Shown here: positions 8,648-17,085 of the stretch, piece by piece
How the letters are laid out: each line of letters starts with the position of its first letter
Position numbering within the stretch: the first letter of the stretch is position 1
Origin: Collinsella aerofaciens
Lineage (GTDB): Bacteria > Actinomycetota > Coriobacteriia > Coriobacteriales > Coriobacteriaceae
DNA: 64,000 bases
Direction of reading: 5' to 3'
Assembly (NCBI RefSeq): GCF_015558785.1
Contig: NZ_JADMOP010000013.1
Location: forward strand, 1 to 64,000
Position numbers and translations under genes: made by a program
Notes under the pieces: generated by a model
What the model saw: the letters and a program-made list of their open reading frames with translations, nothing else
Databases searched by the model: none
Told to the model about the DNA's origin: nothing

Positions 8648-8676
8648 TTGCACAGGCGGGGAGTCTCCCCTATAAT
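8648..8676 (+). promoter_or_regulatory. Promoter of the tRNA-Pro / tRNA-Gly unit
   Basis: TTGCAC (8648-8653) and a consensus TATAAT (8671-8676) are separated by 17 bases. This is the best sigma-70-type promoter in the window. Confidence 0.85.
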
Positions 8677-8727
8677 TTCCTTCGCTTTGGGACACGCAAG
8701 GTTTAGACCTTAGCTGCTCAACACCTT

Positions 8728-8804
8728 CGGGACGTGGCGCAGTTTGGTAGCGCGCCTGCTTTGGGAGCAGGATGTCGCAGGTTCAAATCCTGTCGTCCCG
8801 ACCA
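8728..8804 (+). tRNA. tRNA-Pro (UGG)
   Basis: The acceptor CGGGACG (8728-8734) pairs with CGTCCCG (8794-8800). The anticodon loop TTTGGGA carries TGG. The T arm GCAGG-TTCAAAT-CCTGT is regular. CCA is encoded. Confidence 0.95.
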
Positions 8805-8810
8805 TATCTT

Positions 8811-8884
8811 GCGGGCGTAGTTCAATGGTAGAACCCCAGCCTTCCAAGCTGATGACGCGGGTTCGATTCCCGTCGCCCGCTCCA
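8811..8884 (+). tRNA. tRNA-Gly (UCC)
   Basis: The acceptor GCGGGCG pairs with CGCCCGC. The anticodon loop CTTCCAA gives TCC. The T loop is TTCGATT. CCA is encoded. It sits six bases after tRNA-Pro and is probably cotranscribed. Confidence 0.95.
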
Positions 8885-8898
8885 TAAGATAGATGAAC

Positions 8899-8932
8899 GG
8901 CTCTGATTCCTTTTGGGACCAGAGCCATTTTC
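8899..8932 (+). terminator. Terminator of the tRNA unit
   Basis: GGCTCTG (8899-8905) pairs with CAGAGCC (8920-8926), followed by ATTTTC. Confidence 0.7.
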
Positions 8933-8964
8933 ATATACATGCCGGGACCCCACATCCCCTCCTA

Positions 8965-9031
8965 AGTTGCGGTGAAATACGGACTGTTTTTCGGCTTTTA
9001 TGGCCCATGTAGTCCGTATTTCACCGCAACT
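8965..9031. repeat. Dispersed palindrome family A, copy 1
   Basis: Perfect 21-bp arms (8965-8985 and 9011-9031; arm core TTGCGGTGAAATACGGACT) enclose a 25-base centre. Other copies are at 10247, 35734 and 47985, with a diverged one at 49753. There is no coding region here. Confidence 0.85.
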
Positions 9032-9179
9032 ATTTGTAAGGTTGGATTTTGATGCCGTTGGGAGGATCGTAGCGACCGTCTACCGAGAGTGGAAATATTT
9101 TTTGAAGCTCTGACCTGCGACGTCAAGCTTTTGGTCAGCTTTTGGCAAGGCCTGCGGACGGAAGCATGCGATAGCGTAA

Positions 9180-9188
9180 TGGTATTCT
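9180..9188 (+). promoter_or_regulatory. Extended -10 element before the nuclease-like gene
   Basis: TGGTATTCT matches the extended -10 form seen before several genes in the window. Initiation about seven bases later would fall on the GTG (9196) or ATG (9199), suggesting a leaderless transcript. Confidence 0.45.
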
Positions 9189-9198
9189 CTCCGCCGTG

Positions 9199-10218
9199 AT
9201 GGTTATGGGGTTGGCCATGCTCGATAAAGGCAAACATTTTCCGCAGTCCTATGCAAGGATGCTATTCTCGGCCGTTGGAATTCATCAAGATGGACAGCTG
9301 CTTATAACAATTGATCCTTGGGATGAACGCCGTGCGCGCGAGCTTATGCAGGAAGAGCTCATGCTTCGTCTTTACAACCATGTATATGCGGATCCGGTCT
9401 ATTGGAATAATCTTGGGGTTGAAGATCGTATCTTTCAGCTGGCATCCGCTATTGCGGTCGTTGAACCGGATGCTGTGTTTTGCGGAGCGACAGCAGCGCT
9501 GCTCTACGGCATCGGCTCGGCGTATACGCTTCTGGATAAAGTGCAAGTACTGCTGCCACGGTCTACAAGGCGTGATAAGTATGAGTTCGTTGAATACAAG
9601 CGCTGGCGGGCGGGCGAAGTGTGGCGGCTAGGTCTGTTTACACTGACGGATCCGTGTCGAACGGTTGTTGATATCGCTCGAACGAGCGCCTTTCGCTATG
9701 CGCTGGGCTATGTCGATGGCTTGGCCCGTGAGTACGATGTCGAACGCGAAGAGCTGCGAGCATATGCCCAGGCAAATTGCCGAGGGTTGCATGGCATCGC
9801 GCGTGCTTTTGACGTTTTTGAGTATATGGACGGCAGGTCAGACAATGGCGGCGAGTCTGAGGCGAGAGCAGCGATGATTCTCGCTGGGGTTGCCGCGCCC
9901 GAGCTTCAAGTTGAGATAACGCGACCGGGAAACGCTGGCTATTATCTAGCAGATTATGGCTGGCAGATGCCAGACGGCTCATGGACGCTGGCAGAGCTGC
10001 ATGGGCTAGGCAAGTTTGAAGACGAGGCTCAAAATGATCCAGAGCGGGCGGCGGCAAAAATGTATCGAGCGGCCCTCATGCGCGACGCGAACCTTCGCTC
10101 CATGGGCCACAACGTCATTCATTTCAAACTCTCGGACACCTACGACGTAGAATCGTTCGGTGCCATGATTCGCGGCTACGGCATTCCGACAACAAAACCC
10201 TACGCCGAATCCCGATAG
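9199..10218 (+). CDS. Predicted AbiEi-like N domain plus Vsr/DUF559-like PD-(D/E)XK C domain
   Basis: This protein has about 339 residues. The N-terminal half resembles actinobacterial AbiEi-type proteins (a CGATAALLYGI segment, then DPCRTVVDIART). The C-terminal half matches the DUF559/Vsr layout: ESEARAAMILAGV, LQVEITRPG, then ADYGW and AELHGLGKF. The Asp, Glu and Lys of the latter two segments are the expected PD-(D/E)XK catalytic set, so the nuclease site may be intact. Start choice is open (GTG 9196, ATG 9199, 9205 or 9217); no good ribosome site is present, but an extended -10 sits just upstream. Family-A palindromes lie on both sides. It could be an orphan antitoxin, a defence protein or a DNA-repair nuclease; function is unproven. 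Confidence 0.65.
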   Translation: MVMGLAMLDKGKHFPQSYARMLFSAVGIHQDGQLLITIDPWDERRARELMQEELMLRLYNHVYADPVYWNNLGVEDRIFQLASAIAVVEPDAVFCGATAALLYGIGSAYTLLDKVQVLLPRSTRRDKYEFVEYKRWRAGEVWRLGLFTLTDPCRTVVDIARTSAFRYALGYVDGLAREYDVEREELRAYAQANCRGLHGIARAFDVFEYMDGRSDNGGESEARAAMILAGVAAPELQVEITRPGNAGYYLADYGWQMPDGSWTLAELHGLGKFEDEAQNDPERAAAKMYRAALMRDANLRSMGHNVIHFKLSDTYDVESFGAMIRGYGIPTTKPYAESR

Positions 10219-10246
10219 CGAAATCGTTCGCGGTCCACCTTCAATA

Positions 10247-10313
10247 AGTTGCGGTGAAATGCGGACTGTTGAGGCCTTTAAAGGCATAAAACAGTCCGTA
10301 TTTCACCGCAACT
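10247..10313. repeat. Dispersed palindrome family A, copy 2
   Basis: Arms 10247-10267 and 10293-10313 differ at one position and enclose a 25-base centre that itself contains the palindrome GCCTTTAAAGGC. It lies between two convergent genes and could act as a two-way transcription stop. Confidence 0.85.
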
Positions 10314-10328
10314 TAGGTGGGGATGGGG

Positions 10329-10805
10329 TTAGCTGCGGGGGCGGTGGCGGAGCTTGTCGATGGTGGAGTCGGTGCTTCGGCTGCGGGCTTCGGCGGCGCG
10401 GTCGCGGGCGTCGGCGGCGGTTTGGCGCTTGCGGCGGCAATCGATCATGCCTTGGATGATGGGCTTGCCAAAGCTCACGACGTCGTCGTTATAGATGGCG
10501 GTTCGGGCTGCGAGGAGGCAGTCGGTAAAGTCCATATGGGTCTTGCCAAAGAGCTTGACGGCAAGGGCGACAACGGTGGGCTCGTCGACCATGACGTCAT
10601 CGAGCAGCCTTTTCATGGCCGCAGCAATCTCAACGCGGGGAACCTTATAGACGTCGCGCAGCGTGACCACGACGCGCGTGATGATTTTGGGATAGACACG
10701 AGCGGTGCGCGTGGCGATGACCTTGGCGGCGCGCGGTGACAGGACTTCGTCGTCGTCAAGCAGGTAGCGTAGGATGACGGTCTCGTCGATGATGGTGCTA
10801 CTCAT
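10329..10805 (-). CDS. PIN-domain toxin (VapC-like)
   Basis: This 158-residue protein has a PIN-like acidic layout: IDETVILRYLLDDDE near the start, a middle region with conserved Glu and Asp, then HMDFTDCLLAARTAIYNDDVVSFGK. PIN toxins are metal-dependent RNases that cleave tRNA or mRNA. The C-terminal tail from about residue 125 is rich in Arg and Lys and is not part of the domain. The start overlaps the antitoxin stop by 8 bases (ATGAGTAG), a typical toxin-antitoxin coupling. Target RNA unknown. Confidence 0.75.
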   Translation of the reverse strand: MSSTIIDETVILRYLLDDDEVLSPRAAKVIATRTARVYPKIITRVVVTLRDVYKVPRVEIAAAMKRLLDDVMVDEPTVVALAVKLFGKTHMDFTDCLLAARTAIYNDDVVSFGKPIIQGMIDCRRKRQTAADARDRAAEARSRSTDSTIDKLRHRPRS

Positions 10806-11121
10806 GGATATCTACTTCCTCGGGACCCAAAATCGAATCGTCGCTTTCTGTGGCAAGGTATTCAATCCAGGCATTGCGCTCCTCGGAGCGGCGATTGGGG
10901 TCACCGTATGCTTTGAGCGATCCATAGGCGGCGGTGCCGTCCTTTGAGCGCACGGCGACCGGCTGAAAGGGGAGCTTGCGCATCAAAATGCTCTGCGCGA
11001 CAAATAGACGGACGGCCTCGGCGAGCGATGTGCCCATGGCGTCGTAGAGATGTTCGGCATGCTGCTTGTCTTCCTCGCGAATGCGCACCTGCAGGATGGC
11101 TCGTTTTTGAGTCGATGACAT
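10798..11121 (-). CDS. RelB/DinJ-family antitoxin
   Basis: This is a 107-residue protein. The N-terminal KRAILQVRIREEDKQHAEHLYDAMGTSL is a ribbon-helix-helix segment of the RelB/DinJ type. The C-terminal part would wrap the toxin. The ATG at 11121 has an AGGGGG ribosome site on the minus strand; a 22-residue upstream extension is not supported. It probably represses its own operon, since the promoter lies inside an inverted repeat at 11177-11218. A RelB-type antitoxin with a PIN toxin is a mixed pairing. Confidence 0.78.
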   Translation of the reverse strand: MSSTQKRAILQVRIREEDKQHAEHLYDAMGTSLAEAVRLFVAQSILMRKLPFQPVAVRSKDGTAAYGSLKAYGDPNRRSEERNAWIEYLATESDDSILGPEEVDIHE

Positions 11122-11176
11122 CACTGGCCCCCTTAATGAGCGTGCAATATAGTCGGTCAAATGCGGCATGTGCCGA

Positions 11177-11218
11177 TACTTGAGCATCTTATAACGATTA
11201 CTTTATTTCGCTCAAGTA
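11177..11218 (-). promoter_or_regulatory. Promoter and operator of the toxin-antitoxin operon
   Basis: Read on the minus strand: TTGAGC (11215-11210), 16 bases, then TATAAG (11193-11188). The whole promoter is enclosed by a 9-bp inverted repeat TACTTGAGC/GCTCAAGTA (11177-11185 and 11210-11218), so an antitoxin bound there would block RNA polymerase. This is the main content of the gap between 11122 and 11340. Confidence 0.6.
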
Positions 11219-11344
11219 AATAACCATTAACTTGAATACAAGCGTAGTACATCTAAAATGAGAGCGCGTAAAAATCTCTGAGGCGTACGCATGTAATACA
11301 CTCACCTTTATAGCTTCTAGAGAATAATTCCAACCTGCCAAAAC

Positions 11345-11370
11345 CCCTGCAATACACCCGTATTGCAGGG
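11345..11370 (+). other. Stable hairpin upstream of the formate hydrogenlyase operon
   Basis: A perfect 11-bp stem (11345-11355 with 11360-11370) has a 4-base loop. No T-run follows on the + strand. It could be an operator, an insulator or an RNA element. Confidence 0.5.
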
Positions 11371-11469
11371 CCTATGCTCAAGTTTGCCCCCTGCAACTGC
11401 GTATATTTAACCTGTATATCGTTGGAGGAATTCTATCGAAGTGCCTGTTTCGCCGCATGCACTCGATAC

Positions 11470-11524
11470 GCCGATGCCGGACCACGGGCGGTCCGGGGCA
11501 ACGTCGGCAGGGTCTCTCCGGCAT
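11470..11524 (+). promoter_or_regulatory. Leader RNA with mutually exclusive pairings before hydN
   Basis: CCGGACC (11477-11483) pairs with GGTCCGG (11490-11496), extended by GCCGA/TCGGC (11470-11474 with 11504-11508). Alternatively ATGCCGG (11474-11480) pairs with CCGGCAT (11518-11524), just before the AGGAGGG ribosome site. The two folds share bases and cannot coexist. Switch-like behaviour is an inference. Confidence 0.4.
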
Positions 11525-11548
11525 GGGATTCAGGAGGGAGTGAACAAC

Positions 11549-12067
11549 ATGGGCAATAAACGAGTCGTGGCTGATTCTTCACGCTGCATTGGGTGCCAAA
11601 CCTGTATGGCGGCGTGCATCGAGGCACACGATATTCCCGGCAACATCGCCGCACCTCGCTTGCGCGTAACGCGCACCTACGAGATTTCCGCGCCGGTGGC
11701 ATGTCACCACTGCGAGGACGCTCCGTGCGCCAAGGCCTGCCCCACGGGTGCCTTGTTCTTTGATCCAAAGAACCATCGCATCGGCGTCAACGAGGACAAC
11801 TGCATCGGCTGCAAGAGCTGCGTCATGGCCTGCCCCTTTGGCGCCGTGAGTGTGGCGACCACGCAGGTCCCCGTCTTGATGGGCGACGTGCGCGTGGGTT
11901 CGCAGACCAAGAGCTTCGTGCTCAAGTGCGACCTGTGCGTGGACCGTCCCGGCGGTCCGGCGTGTGCCGAGGCGTGCCCGACCAAGGGCCTCACCTTGGT
12001 AGACGAGGAGCGCCTGGCAGAACTGACTGCCGAGCGTGCCCGCGCCACCATCGAAAACGAGGCGTAG
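11549..12067 (+). CDS. hydN: HydN/HycB-like polyferredoxin
   Basis: This 172-residue protein has the cysteine clusters of a four-[4Fe-4S] ferredoxin: CIGCQTCMAACIEAH, CHHCEDAPCAKACP, CIGCKSCVMACP and CDLCVDRPGGPACAEACP. It would carry electrons from formate dehydrogenase H towards the hydrogenase. A near-perfect AGGAGGG ribosome site sets ATG 11549; the upstream in-frame stretch is leader. It is the first gene of the formate hydrogenlyase locus, 76 bases before fdhF, and the arrangement resembles hydN-fdhF in enterobacteria. Confidence 0.9.
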   Translation: MGNKRVVADSSRCIGCQTCMAACIEAHDIPGNIAAPRLRVTRTYEISAPVACHHCEDAPCAKACPTGALFFDPKNHRIGVNEDNCIGCKSCVMACPFGAVSVATTQVPVLMGDVRVGSQTKSFVLKCDLCVDRPGGPACAEACPTKGLTLVDEERLAELTAERARATIENEA

Positions 12068-12143
12068 CCGGGCGGCCATACAGGCCCAACGATTGTCAAA
12101 TACGTACCGATTAATCGGTAGCAGAGAAAGGAAGGAGGGTGTC

Positions 12144-14366
12144 ATGGAGAAGCATAAAGTGATCTGCCCGTACTGCGGCGCCGGTTGCCAGTTTAACCTC
12201 CTGGTCCAAAACGGCCAGGTCGTGGGCACCGAACCGCTCAACGGCATCACCAACCAGAGCGAGCTGTGCCTTAAGGGCATGAGCGGCTACGACTTCATCA
12301 ACGACACCAAGATCTTGACTCCTCGCGTACTGCACCCGATGATCCGCCGCACTAAGGGCGCGGATCTTGAGCGCGTAAGCTGGGACGAGGCACTGGATTT
12401 CACCGCATCTAAGATGCAGGCCATAATTGACGAATATGGTCCTAACGCTGTCATGACCACCGGCTCTTCGCGAGGCGGCGGCAATGAGGCGAACTACGTC
12501 ATGCAGAAGTTTACGCGTGCGTGCATCGGCACCCACAGCGTGGACAACTGCGCCCGTACTTGACACGGCCCTACTGTCCTCGGTCTGATGGACACGGTTG
12601 GTTCAGGTTGCATGTCATGCTCCATCCCCGGTATGGAGGATGCGGGCTGCATTTTCCTCTTCGGCTATAACCCTGCCGATTCGCACCCCATCGTCGCAAG
12701 GCGTATCGTGCGAGCCAAAGAAAAGGGTTGCAAGATCATCGTCGCCGATCCGCGCCATATCGAAACCGCGCGTATCGCCGATCTCTACCTTCCGATCAAG
12801 AACGGTTGCAACGTTGCGTTCCTCAACGCCTTTGCCAACTGCTTGGTCAACGATGGCCTCTACGACAAGGAATTCGTCGCCGAGCACACGAACGGCTTTG
12901 ACGAGTGGTGGGAGACCATCAAGAACTACACTCCCGAATCCGTACAGGACATCACGGGTGTCGAGCCCGCGTTGATCCACCAAGCTGCCGAGATGTACGC
13001 CACGGCGAAGCCCTCTGCCATCATTGGCTGGGGCATGGGCGTATGCCAGCAGAAGCAGAACCTGAAGACGGTGCACACCATCGCCTCCATCGCCTGCGTT
13101 GCCGGCCAGATCGGCAAACCCAATTCCGGCCTCGCGCCCGTGCGTGGTCAGAACAACGTCCAGGGCTCCTGCGATATGGGCATGCTGCCCAACCTGTACC
13201 CTGGCTACCAGAAGGTCACCGACCCGGCTGTGCGTGCCAAGTTTGCCAAGGCTTGGGGCGTGCCCGAGGAAAAGCTCCCGCTCGAGGAGGGCTACAAGCT
13301 CACCGACCTGGGCCACCTGGTCGACGAGGGCAAGGTGCACTGCTTCTACAACTACGGCGAGGACCCGGTGCAGACCGAGCCCGATTCGGCCGGTATGCGC
13401 AAGACGCTCTCCGAGCTGGATCTGTTCATTTGCCAGGACATCTTTATGACGCAGACGACCATGCTCGCCGACGTCATCCTGCCTGCCACCTCTTGGGGCG
13501 AGCACGAGGGTGTCTTTACCGCATCCGACCGTAGCTTCCAGCACTTTGACGCGGCCGTTCCGCCCAAGGGCGAGTGCCGTCACGACTGGGAGATCTTCGC
13601 GGACCTGTCTACGCGTATGGGTTACCCCATGCACTACGACAACACCGAGCAGATCTGGAACGAGTGCATCAGCCTGTGCCCCAACTTTGTGGGCGCAACC
13701 TACGAGAAGATGGCTCCCGAGGGCGGTTACGCCCAGTGGCCGGTCAAGAGCACCGATGTGAACGACCACGGTACGCCCGACATGTTCGCTGGTGGCAAGT
13801 TCACCACCAAGGACGGCCGCGCCAACCTGATGGCGCACGACTGGGAGGCGCCCTCCGAGCTTCCCGACGATGAGTACCCGCTCATTCTGTGCACCGTTCG
13901 CGAGGTCGGTCACTACAGCTGCCGCTCGATGACTGGCAACTGCAAGACGCTGGCGCTGCTCGCCGACGAGCCCGGCTTTGTCCGCATGAATCCCGCGGAC
14001 GCCGAGGCACGCGGCATCAAGAACGGCGACATCGTCTCGATTCACAGCCGCCGTGGCCAGGTATACAGCCGCGCCGACGTGAGCGACCGCATCAACAAGG
14101 GCACGGTCTATATGACCTACCAGTGGTGGATCGGCAAGTGCAACGAGCTGACCATTCACAAGGTCGACCCGGTCTCGCATACGCCCGAGGACAAGTTCTC
14201 CGCCTGCCAGGTCGACGCTATCGCCGACCAGGTCTGGGCTGAGGGCGAGGTGGAGCGTCAGTACACCGAGCTCAAGCAGGCTCTGGTGGACGCCGCCGCT
14301 CCCCAGGACGTTGAGCCCGGCGCCGCCAAGTTCGATGACGAGACGCACGTGAACCAAATCGTGTAG
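12144..14366 (+). CDS. fdhF: Formate dehydrogenase H, selenocysteine-containing
   Basis: This Mo/W-bis-MGD enzyme oxidises formate to CO2 as the entry subunit of formate hydrogenlyase. The frame runs from ATG 12144 (AGGAGGG ribosome site) through an in-frame TGA at 12561-12563, which is codon 140, the same Sec position as E. coli FdhF. The flank NCART-U-HGPTVLGL matches the enterobacterial site. Read-through gives 740 residues. The N-terminal CPYCGAGC plus CLKG binds a [4Fe-4S] cluster; a C-terminal molybdopterin-dinucleotide-binding domain follows. A SECIS hairpin lies at 12575-12594. Without Sec decoding the gene splits into two false ORFs. The window also encodes selA, selB, selD and tRNA-Sec. 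Confidence 0.96.
12575..12594 (+). promoter_or_regulatory. bSECIS element of fdhF
   Basis: The stem TGTCC-TC / GA-(T)-GGACA, with one bulged T, is capped by GGTCT (12582-12586). The apex sequence equals that of the E. coli fdhF SECIS, and it begins 19 bases after the UGA. Confidence 0.85.
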
Positions 14367-14387
14367 TCCCGTTCTCGTTGGCTTTTT

Positions 14388-14428
14388 GGGCCGGGCGTCC
14401 CGTACGTTCGGGAGCCCGGCCCGTTATT
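14388..14428 (+). terminator. Strong hairpin between fdhF and hyfA (attenuator or processing site)
   Basis: The stem 14388-14396 plus 14398-14402 pairs with 14409-14422 (14 bp, one bulged G, 6-base loop), followed by GTTATTTT. The T-run is imperfect, so partial termination or mRNA processing between the dehydrogenase and hydrogenase genes is more likely than a full stop. Confidence 0.6.
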
Positions 14429-14444
14429 TTGAAAGGAAGTGGGG

Positions 14445-15062
14445 ATGAACCGCTTCATCGACATCAACCCGGAGAGGTGCATCGGCTGCGGAACATGCCA
14501 GTCCGCCTGTGCCGACGCCCACCGGATGCAGGGTCTTCAGGATACACCGCGCTTGGCGCTCGTGAAGACCGGCGGTATTTCGGCCGCCCTTGCCTGCCAC
14601 CATTGCGAGGGTGCCCCCTGCGCCGAGGTTTGCCCGGTGAATGCCATCGAGCACGATGGCGATCGCATCCACGTCAAGGAGCAGGAGTGCATCGGGTGCA
14701 GGCTGTGCGCCATCGCGTGCCCCTTCGGAGCCATCCATCCCGATGGCACGTCTATCGCCGGTGTCGCAGGCATGTGCGACCCGACGCCTTCGTATCCTAA
14801 GTCCCTGAGCAGCCTGCTTACGTGGGCTCCTGGTCAGTACACCTGCGCTGTCAAGTGCGACCTGTGCGCATTCGATCCGGACGGCCCGCATTGTGTGGCG
14901 GCGTGCCCTACCAAGGCGCTGACCGTCATGGGTGGCGCGGCCGATCGCGAGCTCGACGAGGCCAAGCGCCTGCGCTCGATCGAAAACGGTCCGGTCGTCG
15001 ACGTTACCGCTGTGGCCCAGGGCCTGTCCGAGAAAGCAGAAGGGAGCGTAAACAATGGATAG
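14445..15062 (+). CDS. hyfA: Hydrogenase-4 ferredoxin-like subunit A
   Basis: This 205-residue polyferredoxin has cysteine clusters CIGCGTCQSACADAH, CHHCEGAPCAEVCP, CIGCRLCAIACP and CDLCAFDPDGPHCVAACP, enough for four [4Fe-4S] clusters. It resembles HyfA/HycB, linking FdhF to the membrane hydrogenase. ATG 14445 follows GAAAGGA; the in-frame GTG two codons earlier is less likely. The last 8 bases overlap hyfB, showing tight coupling. It is also related to hydN, so the two may have diverged from one ferredoxin. Confidence 0.88.
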   Translation: MNRFIDINPERCIGCGTCQSACADAHRMQGLQDTPRLALVKTGGISAALACHHCEGAPCAEVCPVNAIEHDGDRIHVKEQECIGCRLCAIACPFGAIHPDGTSIAGVAGMCDPTPSYPKSLSSLLTWAPGQYTCAVKCDLCAFDPDGPHCVAACPTKALTVMGGAADRELDEAKRLRSIENGPVVDVTAVAQGLSEKAEGSVNNG

Positions 15063-17073
15063 CATGACGCTGTTTATCGCATCGCTTGCCGTCTCGTGCA
15101 TCGGTGCGCTCGCCTCGGTTCTGCTGATCAAGGCCGATAACGCCGCCAAGACCGCCGGCTGCCTAATCGGCGCCGTCGCCGCGGTGCTTTCGTTTGTGGC
15201 CGGTATCCAGGCCGTGCTGGGCGATGTCACGTCGGTCGACACCATCGTGTTCTTCCCGTTTGCCCATTTCCAGCTGCTGCTCAACCAGCTGTCCGGCCTG
15301 TTCGTGGCGCTCATCTCGGTGCTCGCGTTTGCCGGCTCGATCTACGGTCTCAACTACTTTGATGAGTACCCGGGCAAAAAGGGCCGCGCCGGCTTCTTCT
15401 TTAACACCTTTGTGGCGTCCATGATGCTCGTCATCACCGCCGACAACGTGTTTTGGTTCCTGGTCGCCTTTGAGCTCATGTCGCTGACCTCGTACTTCCT
15501 GGTCGTGATCGAGGAGAACGAGAACTCCATCCATGGCGGTTGGCTCTACTTTGTGATCGCGCACGTGGGCTTTGTGCTCATCATGGCGAGCTTCCTCACC
15601 ATGACCAACTTCGCCGGTGGCTCGTTTGCCTTTGCGGATTTCCGCGCTACGCAGTTTAGCCCCGCGGTCGCATCCGTGTGCTTTGTGCTCGCCTTCTTTG
15701 GCTTTGGCGCCAAGGCCGGTATCATCCCGCTGCACGGCTGGCTGCCCAAGGCGCATCCCGAGGCGCCGTCCAACGTGTCGGCCCTCATGTCCGGCGGCAT
15801 GATCAAGATCGGTATCTTCGGCATCCTCAAGGTGGGCCTCGACCTGCTCTCCGCCTCGGGCGTTCAGGTCTGGTGGGGCCTTATGGTCATGGTCTTCGGT
15901 GCGATCACGTCGGTCCTCGGCGTGGCCTTCGCCCTGCAGGAGCATGACATCAAGCGCCTGCTGGCCTATCACTCCGTCGAGAACATCGGCATCATTCTGC
16001 TCGGCGTCGGCGCCTCCATGGCCGCTATGGCGCTCAACTCGGTCGGCATCGCCGTCCTGGCTCTGATGGCCGCCCTCTACCACACGTTTAACCACGCGAT
16101 GTTTAAGGGCGAGCTGTTCTTGGGCGCCGGTGCGCTGCTGTACTCCACGGGTACGCGCAATATGGAGAAGATGGGCGGCCTGTTCCGTCGTATGCCGGCT
16201 ACGGCCATCTGCTTCCTTATTGGCGCGCTTGCCATCTCGGCCATCCCGCCCTTCAACGGCTTTGTGTCCGAGTGGTTTACCTACCAGTCGCTCTTTAACG
16301 CTGCCATGCAGGGCGACAAGGCCGTCATGATCGTGGCCGTGTTCGCTGCCGTCGCGCTTGCCATTACCGGCGCGCTGGCTGTCACATGCTTCGTCAAGGC
16401 CTATGGCGTCTCCTTTGCCTCCGCGCCCCGCTCCGAGGCCGCGGCCAATGCCAAGGAGGTTCCCGCCCCCATGGTGTTTGCGCAGGGCCTGCTCGCGGCC
16501 ATCTGCGTCGTGCTGGGCATTGGCGCTCCCGTGATCGCGCCCGTGCTGGTCGATGTCGCTGCGTCCGTGCTGCATCCGTACGGTGGCGTGTTTGCCGCCG
16601 AGGGCATGGAGCTCATGAACCAGTACTCCGGCGCTGCCACCTCCACGCCCGCGATCGCTATTGCGCTCGTGGTGCTCGTCGGCCTTGCCTGCGGTTATCG
16701 CAAGCTCAAGACCGTCGGCAAGGTGCAGAAGTCCCAGCCGTGGGCATGCGGCTATGCTCCCAACGAGCATATGCCCGTCGTGGCCACGACCTTTGCCTCC
16801 GAGGTGTCCTGGTTTATGCAGCCGCTCTACACGCTGCGCGACCGCTGCACGGCCGTCTGCTGGTCCATCGCGCACTTCTTCCAGAAGCTCACCGGTGTGG
16901 CCGAGGCTGTGGAGCCCGTACCCGACAAGGTTCTCGTCGATGCCCCGCATAAGGGTGTCGAGAAGCTCGCCGACCTCGCGACTAAGCTCGAGGGCGGCAA
17001 CTACAGCATCTATATCTGCTACATCGTCGCGGCACTCGTGGTGTTCCTCGTGCTCGCCGTGCAAATGGGTTAA
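15055..17073 (+). CDS. hyfB: Hydrogenase-4 membrane subunit B (antiporter-like)
   Basis: This 672-residue polytopic protein is equal in length to E. coli HyfB. It contains the NuoL/Mrp antiporter core: FELMSLTSYFLV, then GFGAKAGIIPLHGWLPKAHPEAPSNVSALMSG, and the lysine/histidine-lined channel motifs, with a hydrophobic C-terminal extension. It is one of three antiporter-like subunits here (with HyfD and HyfF), so the complex probably pumps H+ or Na+ while making H2. It overlaps hyfA. Confidence 0.92.
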   Translation: MDSMTLFIASLAVSCIGALASVLLIKADNAAKTAGCLIGAVAAVLSFVAGIQAVLGDVTSVDTIVFFPFAHFQLLLNQLSGLFVALISVLAFAGSIYGLNYFDEYPGKKGRAGFFFNTFVASMMLVITADNVFWFLVAFELMSLTSYFLVVIEENENSIHGGWLYFVIAHVGFVLIMASFLTMTNFAGGSFAFADFRATQFSPAVASVCFVLAFFGFGAKAGIIPLHGWLPKAHPEAPSNVSALMSGGMIKIGIFGILKVGLDLLSASGVQVWWGLMVMVFGAITSVLGVAFALQEHDIKRLLAYHSVENIGIILLGVGASMAAMALNSVGIAVLALMAALYHTFNHAMFKGELFLGAGALLYSTGTRNMEKMGGLFRRMPATAICFLIGALAISAIPPFNGFVSEWFTYQSLFNAAMQGDKAVMIVAVFAAVALAITGALAVTCFVKAYGVSFASAPRSEAAANAKEVPAPMVFAQGLLAAICVVLGIGAPVIAPVLVDVAASVLHPYGGVFAAEGMELMNQYSGAATSTPAIAIALVVLVGLACGYRKLKTVGKVQKSQPWACGYAPNEHMPVVATTFASEVSWFMQPLYTLRDRCTAVCWSIAHFFQKLTGVAEAVEPVPDKVLVDAPHKGVEKLADLATKLEGGNYSIYICYIVAALVVFLVLAVQMG

Positions 17074-17085
17074 GGAGGGGAGAGC

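Noticed and set aside
12588-14366. A separate formate dehydrogenase gene starting at ATG 12588
   Set aside because: It is the part of fdhF after the selenocysteine UGA; the upstream frame and SECIS show one continuous gene from 12144.
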